From Pollenia angustigena (Eukaryota; Arthropoda; Insecta; Diptera; Polleniidae), in the NCBI GenBank assembly GCA_930367215.1, contig OV884056.1, positions 251,127,127-251,191,126 on the forward strand: a stretch of DNA of 64,000 nucleotides. The letters run 5' to 3'. Both the position numbers and the translations under genes were made by a program. Shown in pieces: positions 12,301 through 24,300 of the stretch (position 1 is the stretch's first letter; each line of letters opens with the position of its first letter). The notes under the pieces are model-generated. The model was not told where the DNA came from. It did not search any database and saw only the letters and a list, made by a program, of their open reading frames with translations.

Positions 12301-15300
12301 TATTCCGAAAATGTAAGGGCACTGCTACACGTTCAATAAATATCGTGATATTTGGATCACGATCCATTTTAAAATATTGATGGATCACGAGCGTATGCTA
12401 CATGTTCAATATTTATCGCGTCAGTATTTATGTTATTTTTATGTATTTTGTTTATTTTAATAATTTTTGCAGTGCAGTCGCTCTTTTTATTTTGTCGGAA
12501 TAAGCTTTAGCCGACGAGTCCCACAATTCCGGCAATGCCTCCAAACTAAAAATGAAATCTTTTAAAATAATTCCGATTCCACCGGCAGAACCCACTCGAT
12601 TTCACTGTCTTCTGCCATTACCCTTTATTTCAATAAACTTTTCACAAATTTTGTCAATTGTTTTACTTTTTATTTGTTTAATTTTTTCCACTGCGTATTT
12701 TATTTCCTTTATTTTGACACTTTTTACTGACGTATCATGTCAATTATTTTACTTTTTATTTGTTTAATTTTTTCCACTGCGTATTTTATTTCTTTTATTT
12801 TGACACTTTTTACTGACGTATTAATTTTTATAATTATTATTTTATATCATGAAAATGCTACACGTTCAATATTTATCACGCGATCCACGATCCGCGATCT
12901 GGATTTCTGGATTTCATATTTTAGGCCATTCTGCGATATGGATCGCGATCCATCAATATTGCATGCTACACTTTCAATAAATATCGTGATACTAGAAATA
13001 TCACGATATTTATTGAACGTGTAGCAGTGCCCTATGAGGCTGCACAGCATATATTCGCGTAACTCAAAAACGGTTTAGTTTATTGAAATAACTAAAAAAA
13101 CCGAAATTAGGCAATAAATAATAAAGTGGGGTTGGTCATACATTTGACCCATCTAGGAGCATCCTACGCGCTGCAGTGGTCAAATTAAAGAATTTTATTA
13201 AGCCGCAATATTCGTATGGTACAGCGCGTAGGATGCTCCTACTCCAAGTATTCTCTTTAAAATGACATTAAAATCATCCTCGTATGTCAAGTAGTTTTCG
13301 AGATATTGAAGAAATAAGCTCAACACATTCGGTTATTCGGCGAAATTATGACATTTTCATATATGTTCCTTATAAGTTAAAAGGAACCATCTCACCAAAT
13401 TTCATTAAAATCGGAAGGGGTCGTGTCCCACTCTTGGTCGTTTTGACATGGAATTACCCCTTTATTATTACAATGGTTTCATTTAAAATATGGGGCAACA
13501 TTTATTAAAACATGTAAAAGTGCTATATTCGGCTACGCCGAATCTTATATGTGTCCATTTCAGTTTTTGCCCATAGGTCCCTTTTAACTGAAACTGACAT
13601 ATAAACCCTTCACCATGATGTAATAAGAGCAGAAATTTATATAAATACCGTTCATTACATATAAATAAATCATACAAAAATATATATAATACCTTTGTAA
13701 GAAAAGTGCCACGGCTACTTCTCCAGTTCCGCCCACATTTTGTCGGATGTCGTGCTTTGATAACCAATATGTTTGCATCAAATTTCGAAACTATAGCTCT
13801 TTTCTTTCTCCAGATATAAAAAAATTATATTGTGTTTGTATGGGAAGTGCCACGTCAACTTTTCTTATCTCGCCCACCTTTTTGGAAAGGTTGTGTTTTG
13901 ATAACCAAGATGCTTGTACCTAATTTGGCTCTTGCCGTTCTCCAGAAAAAAATAACAACGAGGCATTTATGGGTAAAATATGAGGCTGTCGTGGTTTTTT
14001 GCTCATATCTTAGTCATTTTTGGACCGATCTGGCTGAATTTCAATAGCAAATTAAATGAGAATATCTGACATAAATATATACCCCTTTAAGGTCACAGTT
14101 TACCTAATTTTGATAACTAATTATTTATTGTTTAAGTCAGAGAACCCTTTTATATGTATCATATGCCTTTAAATCATAACAAATTGTAAACATCATGACT
14201 GGTATTTTTTTTTAGTTATAGTACGAATTAAAATATTTCATAACTTAATGCAAAAATTTATCTTAAACATTGTTTCAGGTTTTGTCCCTCAGTATTTCTG
14301 TATTTAGCCAGTATTGTTCCAGCAATATGGCTATTAGAATTCGACAAAGTTGAAAGACGGTTACTTGGTTTAAGAAGTTCGGAAACTAATGATACCGCTG
14401 AATCGCCCATAACAGATGTACTCGGTGTGCCAAAAATTAACAAAGACACTTGGATAACATTAATTGAACAATTTTTAATGTTAATACTCATAGTGGGACG
14501 ATGGATGTTGCCAAAGGGTGATCTGACAAGAGATCAGTTAAGTCAGCTATTGTTGGTGTATATAGGTATCTAATAATCCAACTTTTTTTGCTAAATAAAT
14601 TATTTCAGTCACATTATTATTATTTTAAAATAAAGGTACTGCTGCTGATATAATAGAATTTTTTGATTCTTACAAAGACGAATCAATAGCTAAAATACCT
14701 TTGTTAGTTTATTTAACTTTGGGCATTTGGTCCTGGAGTCTTTTACAATTTACTATAGTTTTATCGGCCACTAGGGCTCGAAGACCACGAGGTGGAGGAG
14801 GTTCAAATCATAAAGATGAGTAAGTTAGAGTATCAACAAAAATGTTTAGAAAGTTTTAATACATGCATGTATTTTAAATTTCATAGACCACCCACCGATT
14901 GTTGTAATAATTGTTGCTGTGGCATTGATGTCTGGGGCATTGTACTTAATGTCATTTTGCAAGATGCACCATTTTTAACATTTCGTTTGCTCATTATTTT
15001 TCAATATGATATTATCAGCTATATGAATGTTTTCTTTACATGTAAGTAATTGAGAAAACTAGACTCGAATATTCAATATTTATGTGTTCTTTTTGGTTAA
15101 GGTAAAAATTCCTTGGTTATTGTTTTACAATTATATCGTTTATATGTTGTTAACGCTGAGTTTTGGAAAAATCGCAGAGAACAGAAAGTTGCTGCAAAGC
15201 AACGTCAATATAAGTCGAAGCGTCGCAATAATAATGATCCAAATGGTATTTATATGATCTCATCGGATCGTGGAACTGAAATGAGGAGAAAGATAAAGCG

Positions 15301-18300
15301 GTAAGTATACATTTACGTTAGTATTAGAAGAGTTTTAGTTAAGTTTAAGATTAGCTCTAATTTGTCTCTAATTTAGTTCTTGTTCTACTTCAGTTTGGTT
15401 TAGTTAATTTTTATTACATTTGTAATACAAGAGCTTATTCTGGTATTCGTGATCGAACACTTTCTCGACTCGAAAGCAATTTTATTTATACCTCTTTTAG
15501 TCGATACTGAACGAATCGAAATTATTTTTTTTATCGTTGTGAAAACTGAAATAAATGATTTACAACACTGAAAAATAATTTTGGTTCGTTCAGTGTCGAC
15601 TAAAATAATTGGTAATAAAATTTCTTTCGAACCGAGAAAGTATTCGATTATGACTGCCAGAATTAGACCATGGTCTAATTAACATTATTTTCTTTTTTTC
15701 TAGAGCCAAAGAGTATTCAGATGACGAAGTTGTCTATAAAAAGAAAGCCAAAAAAGATAAGTAAGTTTTACTGTTCAGTAGCAACAACCAATCTGCTTTG
15801 TTGGACATTATTAATTGTGTAATGTGGACTAATGTATTCAACACCAAAATATTTATGGTCTATCTCCATAAGAATAATTTGTCCGAAGTTTTGGCATAGC
15901 TAAGTAAATCATTTTTATTAATGCCAATATAGCTTAGAAGGTTGTGTTGTAACTAGGAATGCCAAATGGGACCAGGGTTTTTGAAACCCGGGATTCGGGA
16001 TTTTTAATTAAAAAACGGGATCTCGGGACTTCGGGATTTTTCGGGATTTCATATATAAAGGCCAATTTTTAAAATTCATATAATTAAAATTTAATGTTTA
16101 TGCATAAGTATTAATACAAATTAATTCATGAAGAAAATTAAACTTATTACAAAATAAAACAGTTTAATGTATTCTTTTAAAGTTATATGGAAGAATTACG
16201 TATTAAAACTTATATGTATTTTAAAAAGCGTCTAAAACAAATTAACGACGTCTGATAACACTGCTTTACAAATTTTAAGTTTGGAAAAGTACCAAGAACG
16301 CCGCATGCCTAGATAAGTTAATTGAGACCACCTGAACACGAAAAACGCTGTAATTTTTTTTTTCTAAGAAACAAAATATTCCATCGTTTCTCGAAGCCGA
16401 TGTGACATTGCAGACGTTCAGAACGCCAGTAACACATATCGTTGACGGCGACCAAAATTTACCAAAAATTAAAAATGTTTCAACGACGGCGGCGAAAAAT
16501 TTTAGATAACGGTACTTTTGTGTTTTTCGGTGTATGGTTCCACTCAAACCCTTGTGGAGCCCAACCAAAAAGTCCGATCGAAATAAATGGCATATCGTTG
16601 GAAAGATAATTGAATGCCTTTTCCGTCGATATGCTGAAAATTTCTATCTGAGAAATGGCGAATTTGCTACAAGTGGCAGCGAAAAGTCTGCTGACTTTGA
16701 CAGTTCGAACCAATTTGTTTTGGTTTCATTATATATTATTTATAAATAGTTGACATTTCGAGACGTTAACATCAGCTGTTTCTGTGATTTTTGTTTTGTT
16801 TTACTATTGCTGCCACCGTTTATATAAATTCAACTTGGTATATATTAAATTAAATCAAATAAAAAAGTACATAAACAGCCATGTTACGAATCGAGTGAAA
16901 TTCTAATTAAATCATCAGTTAAATTTTTGTAAATAAAGATAAGATGTACTCATAGTATGAAGTATATAAAACAAATTATTTAATGAACTTTAAACACTGG
17001 ATCGTTTTCAAAGTTTGTTCGATTTTGATTTCACTCGAATTCGAATTTTTTTTTTTTTTTTGTATTGTTATTTGAAGAATTTAATAACTATATTACTTTA
17101 GTTGTAAGCAAAAATGTTTGAAACATTTTGCAACTTTCATCAAAATTTTGTATTATTAAAATTGTAGCCTTTATTCGGTCATATGAATGGATTCTTGTGA
17201 ATAAAGATTATCAGAAATACCTCAAATGCATGTACAAAAAGTATTTATTTATATAAGTTTGTACGTTATTTTTATCGCATTTTTGAAAAGCTGGACCTCT
17301 ATCTCATTTAATGGAAGGTTTGTCGACAACATAGAAATTGTTTCCTCACAATTTTTTCTTAGTATATGATTTTGTTCTAAACAATAATAAAAATAAATAA
17401 AAAAGTTATTTTTCAAAACAAAGTGTAAAGTTTGAGACCACTTTAATTTACCACCAAGTATCAATTTCCTTTCGAAGAATCTTTTTTATCTTAGGAAACA
17501 AAATTTTATAGAACGTTCAGAATAACAATCTTTTATTTACCTTTTATTCCAGAAATGAACAATGTTACTATGAATTTATTTTCAATGTAAATATGTATTT
17601 TATTTTTGGTTAAACCATAATCCAGCCTTTTTCGAAAATGGGCGTTCAATCAAAATGTATTTCGTGCACATCGTGATTTTTTTGGTCAGCGTAATCGACC
17701 AAATGTTTCCACAATCAGTACCCATGTTCTGTAATGTGAAACAAAATATTTCATCGTTTCTCGAACAGTCAGAAAAAAGTGTGTCTGTAACTCATGTCGA
17801 AAACTATCAAAACAGATTACGTCGTTACGTTATATTACACTCGAAGCCGATGTGAAATTGCAGACGTTGAGAGCGCCAGTCACACATATCGTTGACGGCG
17901 ATCAAAGTTTACTAAAATTAAAACAATTTTAACGACGCACAGTGGCGCCATTTGAGTTTTTTCGTTGCAAAAATCATATCTTTTGAACCGAATAAGATAA
18001 TTGAACAGTTTAAACAGCATATGATAGATAACTGTTCAGCCTATGAAATGAGCGTTTGGAAAGGGTGCTACGCTCTGTAGGGGCCTAATTATGGGTTATC
18101 AAAGTTAAAATTAGTAGAAAAATCAATTTTATGGTAACTAAAAAAAATTATTTTTACATTTTTAGATTGTTTTTATTTTTTTTCTTTAGGTTTTTATGTT
18201 TTAAATTATTACCCAACAAATTAAAAAAAAAATTATTTTTTTTTAAATTTATTTTTTCAATTTTCTGTAAAATATTCATCACAGTTCGTAAGAGAAGGTA

Positions 18301-21300
18301 TATCTAAAAGACTAACCATTTCTAAACTATAATTATTTTCTAACTCTATTCGTGACTTCACATGCCGCAGGGAAGATATAAGTGGATCGGAAGATGCTGC
18401 CAACATGTTGAAGAGGTCCTCATTTTGCCTTACCCTTGATGCTTTGAATGTGTTCTGCAATCTATATTTTTTATAAAATTTGTTAAGAGACTCCTGTGCT
18501 TCTTCAGAAAGCTCTCCAATTGGCAAAGACTGGTACTCAATTATATCTTTGCCATGCGCCAATATTTTATGGACGGTCGGGGTCAACTTCTTCTGTGGAT
18601 ACATTTCTGCTAAAAGAGATGCAGTTTTCGACGCATATTCTCCATATTTTGTAGAATTGACATTTTCTTTGCAGTTTAAAACATCCAAGATCGTTCCCAA
18701 TCTTTTCACGATTTGATTGTCAATTCCAGTGATTCTAGTTACTGCCTCATCATTTTCAAAAAATCTCCTAGAAGTGTTTCCATCGTTTGAGTTACCGTAT
18801 CCGTGCTTGGGACAGTCTACTTTTAGTCCAACTTGTTTAAAAAAAGCATCCTGTATTTGCTTCTTTCTGATCTTTTCCTTATCCTTTATTGATGTATTTT
18901 CATCGAAGTTTTCCTCCTCTTGTGGTAGGGTATACGCCAGTTTTAGCAAGAATTCCATACACCTTATCCTTGCGTGCAATGGTGACATTCCATATTCGTA
19001 ATTCTCCTCATTTGTAGAATCGTTTAAATTACCAAAGTTCTTCTGACTCTTTTTGCAAATCGGGCATGACATTGTTGAGGTTGTTCCTGTCAGTTCGTTT
19101 ACGACTTTTCCGTCAACCATGGTCAGATGGAACTCGTAATTGCATTCAATATATTTTCCTTCTCCAATTTGCAGCTTTGTAGGCTTAATCTTGCTTATTT
19201 GTTCTTCAATGTCCTTCACCGTGGTCCTTATGAGTTCTGCCGATTCCCTTGCAAACTGAAACATTATTGGTCGGCAATAATGCACTGATGACGGACGTGG
19301 ATTTTTCCAGTGAAGGGAAACATCCGATTTAAGCCGCAAAGGAACAACAGATGCCATAAACATATTTCCGTCCGATATTGTAGCGTCATCGGAAGATATC
19401 CTTTGCTTATAAACGCTTTGTCCGGATGATCCATCGCAGCCCCATTTGCTGATCAATGTCAACTTCTCAGGAAGAATTTTCACCTCATTTTCAGGAAGAC
19501 TCTCCAACAACCGTTTTGCTGTATGGCCCATGAGATCCTGCAGATTGGCTTTCGCAGAGACTTCCGTAAATTCCGTATGCAGTGGTCGTGAATTTATTTT
19601 GGCTTGCGTAATATGCTTGTATCCGGGTAAAACGTCAGCGCCGTGTCGCGTTAAAGATGCCCGTAGTTTCTCATATTTCTCTTTGGAAAGTTCTAAGTCC
19701 ATAAACAAGGCCAAGGCTTCTTCGGAACCATACTTTTTAATGTGTGCGTTTGTGGGCGTGGGAATGCTTTCCTTAATCCTTTTTAGTCGCAGTGGGCTTG
19801 CATCAGCAACAGATTTGGTTATGTGCGACCTAACTCTTTCACTATCCTTTGTAAATTTAATAGACAGCGCTTCCGATAATTGCTTCGTGGTCAAGTCATT
19901 GGTGGCATCGGCAAGTTTCCTCTTTCTTGTGAAAATTGAACACTCCTCAATACTTTTTTTTGGCCTTCCTTTTGCTCCTCTGGTTGATGTGGTGGGTTTA
20001 TCTACTGCCAATATATCCAGGATGGTATCTTCATTAAGCCAGTCCTCGTATTTGGAGTTGAAGTTCTGAATGGTTCGATTAGATTTCACCCATTTTGCCT
20101 TAATATTTGCATATATCAGATAAAAATTATTTTTTATAATTTCGCTTCTCTCAATATTTCCGTATAAGCTATCAAGTTCTTCTAAAGCAGCTTCCGTGAA
20201 AAAATTTGGTGTGGTTGACTTTCTAAACAGTTCAAATAATTTAAAATTGTTCAACGCCATGTTTTCAGTACTTAAATTGTTTAATGGTTTCAGTAATTGT
20301 TGCGCCAACTTTCAGTCGTAGACTAATCCAGGCATTATGCTTATTTTGCAATATATAGGCTTATGCTACCATGCCGAAAAATGTACCTGTTCCCTACATA
20401 CATATGGATTTAGGCTGAATAATGCATTTTTATATTATGCACGTGTCCAAATAAGATTTGTGCCTACCTGTAGTCAATATTGTTCTTGACCATTTGCAAT
20501 ATATAGGCTTATGCTACCATGCCGAAAAATTTACCTGTTCCCTGCATACAAATGGAATTAGGCTGAATAATGCAATTTTGATATTATGCACGTGTCCAAA
20601 TAAGATTTGTGCCTACCTGTAGTCAATATTGTTCTTGACCATTTGTACGCCAAAGTATTGTTTAAGTGAGGTACGTACCTGCTAATTTCAATGAGTAGTT
20701 TTTTTAGATTTTAGATCAAACTACTGTCATACAATTTCTGCAACCATGTCTTTTTAACCTTTTTTACCTCTAGAAGCCAAACGGGCACGAACGGGCAGAT
20801 AAAATTTTTGAATTATGTAAAGAAATAATCAAAGAACAGATTTTGCAAATATGGCAAATATAGAAAAATATAGATTTTTGTTATTTTCCGTCAAAGTTGA
20901 AAAATAGTGAAAAAACGGATAGTTTTTAAATAGTGATTTACCAGGAGAAACACAAAGCAAACAGTTCATTTTTTTTTTATCATTACACATTTAATAAATG
21001 CATCAATCAATACAAACAAAAAATAAGGCGATTCGTTACCTATTTTTCGTGATATTACACCTGAAATCGCAACAAATTTACTAAAAATTGTGTGTTTTTT
21101 TGAAAACCGAAAGTCGGTCAACTTTGAACGGCTATATCTTCTAAACTAAAAATGTGATATTATTAAGAGTGGCAGATTTGAAATCGTTGAAAAGTTTCCT
21201 ATAACATGAGTTTATTCAAAACTTCGTCGGTGCTCATGAAAATTTTGATTTTTGCAACCTCGTTTGCTCTACGGGCGCTACTGTGCGACGGCTATACCAA

Positions 21301-24300
21301 ATAATGTTAAGTGCGACTTTAATATTTGTTGTTTGCAAATGAGCTTTGAAAAAATTCGTATATTTTATAAAAATGTTAAAAGCAAAATAATTGAACAAGG
21401 AAAAAATGTGCCACGAACAAAATATTATTACTATTATTCTATGCATTTTGCATTTTTAATAGTTTTTAGTGTTACAATTGTTGCTCGCCCCATTTTTTTT
21501 CGTGAGTTTATTTGACAGTTCAAAGCGGGAACTTTTCTCACAAAAATGTTACAGACACACTTTTTTTGTAAATTGGCGAGTAATTTCCTTACGTGACAGC
21601 TATTACTCGCCAAAAAAGTTACAGACACAGTTTAGTGAGAAAAACAGCTGTTTGTTTCAGTATATGGCATTTTTGTTTCATTTCACACATTTCAATCGAA
21701 AAGATTCTCGACGCGAGAGTTACAGAACATGGGCACAGGAGAATTGTGCGCAAATTTCAGCAAACCGGGTCTGTAGGTAATGGGAAAACATATGTGCATG
21801 CTCGCCCAGTTAGGTCTGCGGCTGGCAGTGTTATCGGCCCGAACTTTTTCGAAAATGAGGTCGGCCAAGCAATGACCGTGAATGGTGTTCGCTATCGCGA
21901 TATGATAACGGACTTCCTATATCCAGAAATTGAGGAAATGGACCTAGACGATATAGGTGTTTACTAGTCAAACGGTTTCTTGTTACCGTTACTGGTGCTC
22001 CAGCTTTGGAAAATAATCAAAAATTTAAGATTGACCGATACCGAGTATTTTTTTACCGATACTACTTGGTAGTCGGTTGCTAAGTATCGATTACAAAAAT
22101 ACTTGGCACTTATATAAAAGTATCGAATATGTACTTGTATTTACTCGTATCGTTTCATCCCTTATCGGAATTTTTGGTTGGGCTCCACAAGGGTTTGAGT
22201 GCGACAATACACCGAAAAACACAAAAGTACCGTTATCTAAAAAACGGACCTTAGGAAAAAAAATTACAGCGTTTTTCGTGTTCAGGAGGTCCCGATTAAC
22301 TTATCTAGGCATGTGGCGTTCTTGGTATTTTTTGGCTGCAAACCAGTGTAATCGATACCTTATTTTATTGCAAACATATGCTGCCGACAACTTGCATTTT
22401 TCATGCAGTTCTATTATCATTCACTTAGAAAAAACCACACCGAACTTTATTTTCTGATTTTGTTTTCTGTGTTACAAAATGCTTTGAATGTAACGTTTTT
22501 CACTTGCGACTTCTTTTTGTAAACAGTTAAAAATTAGATTCATGGAAGTATGATTTAATATTAAATTTTTGAAGTTATTTTTAACAGGGTACTCACGTTT
22601 ATTTACATATATGTAGTTGTATTTGATAAAAAAAATTAGCATATTTTACTAAACCCAAAATTCAAGACTTACATATTTAGAATAATCCCGTGATTTCGGT
22701 ATTTGAGATTTCGGAATTGGCATCCCTAGTTGTAACAGACTGCCAAATAAGTATATATGCTTGTACCTTAAAATCTGCCATTTATAAATGTTTGATGGGT
22801 CTTACTATGAGCAACATGCTAACCTTTACCGCCCTATTCAAATCTAGTTATTTCTGCTGAGGTTTGTTGCCATTATTAACCTTTAATTCCCATAATGTTT
22901 GAATAGTGCAGCTTAAATAGTTCTTTTAATAAGCTAATAATAAATGATGCGAATTATATATATGTGGCAAAAAGGAAAAGTGCTTTAATCGACTTAATCA
23001 AAATTTAGTTTATGGCACCTTTGTAATCTCCATGTTTAAAACAACCCATAGACAAAATTTCAGTTATTTTGTACGATTTTTTAGGAAGTTATAGCAAAAT
23101 TACTTTTTTCTTATTTTTTTTCAATGTGTAATAATATTTGGAATATCAACTTAAGTTGAATTTCGATAGGTCACGTTGAGAGTATTTAGGAAAAAATACT
23201 TAAAAAACTATAACCGGAGAGAAGTGATGATATTATAGGAATAAAACTATAATTTCTAAAAACCCCTTCAAAGATTAAAATTACTTTCCTACAAAACAAA
23301 AAAGGTAGACTTAAGCACTTTTTGTTTACGGCCGCAGATATAAGGCTTTAACTAAATATGAAAGTATGCTTTCCCTTATGTATATACTTTTTCTCAGAAA
23401 GCTTGCAAGCTTTTATAATTTTTTAAATAAACGATAATAAGTATGTACTCCCTTTGATAGGGTAACATTTCCCTTGCCCCTATTGCGACAATTTTGAACC
23501 TGGTTACAGAGATTAATACTCTATTTATGCTCAGAAATGATTTAGATTTTATATATAAAAATAAAGAAGAAGCAGTTATCCTATTGATGTTCAAAAAGCC
23601 CTAGCTTTTATAGTTTTGTTAGCTAAAGAAAAAAAGTATTAACTCTGTCGGAAGGATAGCTTCTCCCTTCTTCTCTTTTTAATCTTATGCTGGTTAAAAC
23701 TCTTTCGATACATAAAAAGTTTGGAAACGCTACTTTTTCCCAGGCTCCTTCCTCTTTTTTATTTTGCAATGCAGATTAATGTGATACCTGAAAAGTTTAA
23801 AAGCTCGGTTTTGTGCCGTCGATTTTTCGATAGCTTTTTGCATGAGGAAAAAAGTTCCAATACCACAGGCGCCGAAATTGCATTTAATTTTTAGGTTTTT
23901 CGCCCTTACAAACCCACTCTAATGTTTAACGTATTGTTTCTTCCAGAACACTAGAGTAACATACTATAAAAATTTTCTTCTCCAATCGACAGGAATAGAA
24001 AACGTAAACGTAAGGACACTGGCTATTCCACTGCCAGTTCTCAAAACCTTTATTCAACTAAAGGTGATCAGGAGAAGGGAGTTCGACGTAAAGATAAAAA
24101 GGGCAAGAAAAGTAAAAGAGATCGTAGTAAATCTCCCTGTAGCAGTGATATTGTAGAGGCTAGAAAGTCAAAACATGCCAAAAAGTCTGATAAATCAGAT
24201 AGAAAGTAAGTAGGATTGTAACCAACCAAGTGAACAGATCCGTAGTTTAACATAATTACACTTCTTTCAGGAAATCCAAAAAGATTGATGTCGTTATTGA

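Larger units (their letters stand above)
17938..21285 (-). mobile_element. Complete Transib DNA transposon, 3348 bp
   Basis: Begins CACAGTGGCGCC, ends with the complement of CACAGTAGCGCCC, and is flanked by perfect CGACG duplications. Both ends carry a heptamer CACAGTG/CACAGTA, then a spacer of 22 bp (left) or 23 bp (right), then GCAAAAATC, the arrangement of a RAG recombination signal. One uninterrupted transposase gene lies on the - strand (20260 to 18257), antisense to the host TMEM26-like gene in whose intron 6 it sits. It is the innermost and so the youngest of several nested insertions. The ends, frame and duplication are all intact, which suggests recent movement. Confidence 0.92.
17718..21736. 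mobile_element. TIR element (GTACCCATGTTCTGTAAT) inside the relic, itself holding Transib
   Basis: Left end GTACCCATGTTCTGTAAT, right end complement of GTGCCCATGTTCTGTAACT. Splicing it out rejoins the surrounding relic, as judged from the uninterrupted copy at about 8347 (ACAATCGGGAGAATTG). No target duplication longer than 1 bp is visible. Without the Transib it is about 0.67 kb and non-coding. Confidence 0.65.
15954..22728. mobile_element. Outer hAT-type element, expanded by nested insertions
   Basis: Ends TAGGAATGCCAAATGGG (15954) and complement ending AATTGGCATCCCTA (22728), flanked by perfect 8-bp duplications GTTGTAAC (15946-15953, 22729-22736). Subterminal CCCGGGATTCGGGAT-like runs match the intact 560-bp relative at 25836-26395. 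The 6.8-kb length is due to later insertions: the second transposase relic, a TIR element and a Transib. Confidence 0.8.

Noticed and set aside
12552..13024. Hydrophobic open frames
   Set aside because: They come from a low-complexity T-rich 86-bp duplication inside a non-coding TIR element.
19446..20069. 207-codon open frame on the + strand
   Set aside because: It lies wholly antisense to the Transib transposase, which has clear family motifs; the + frame has none. The 18480-19001 frames are shadows too.
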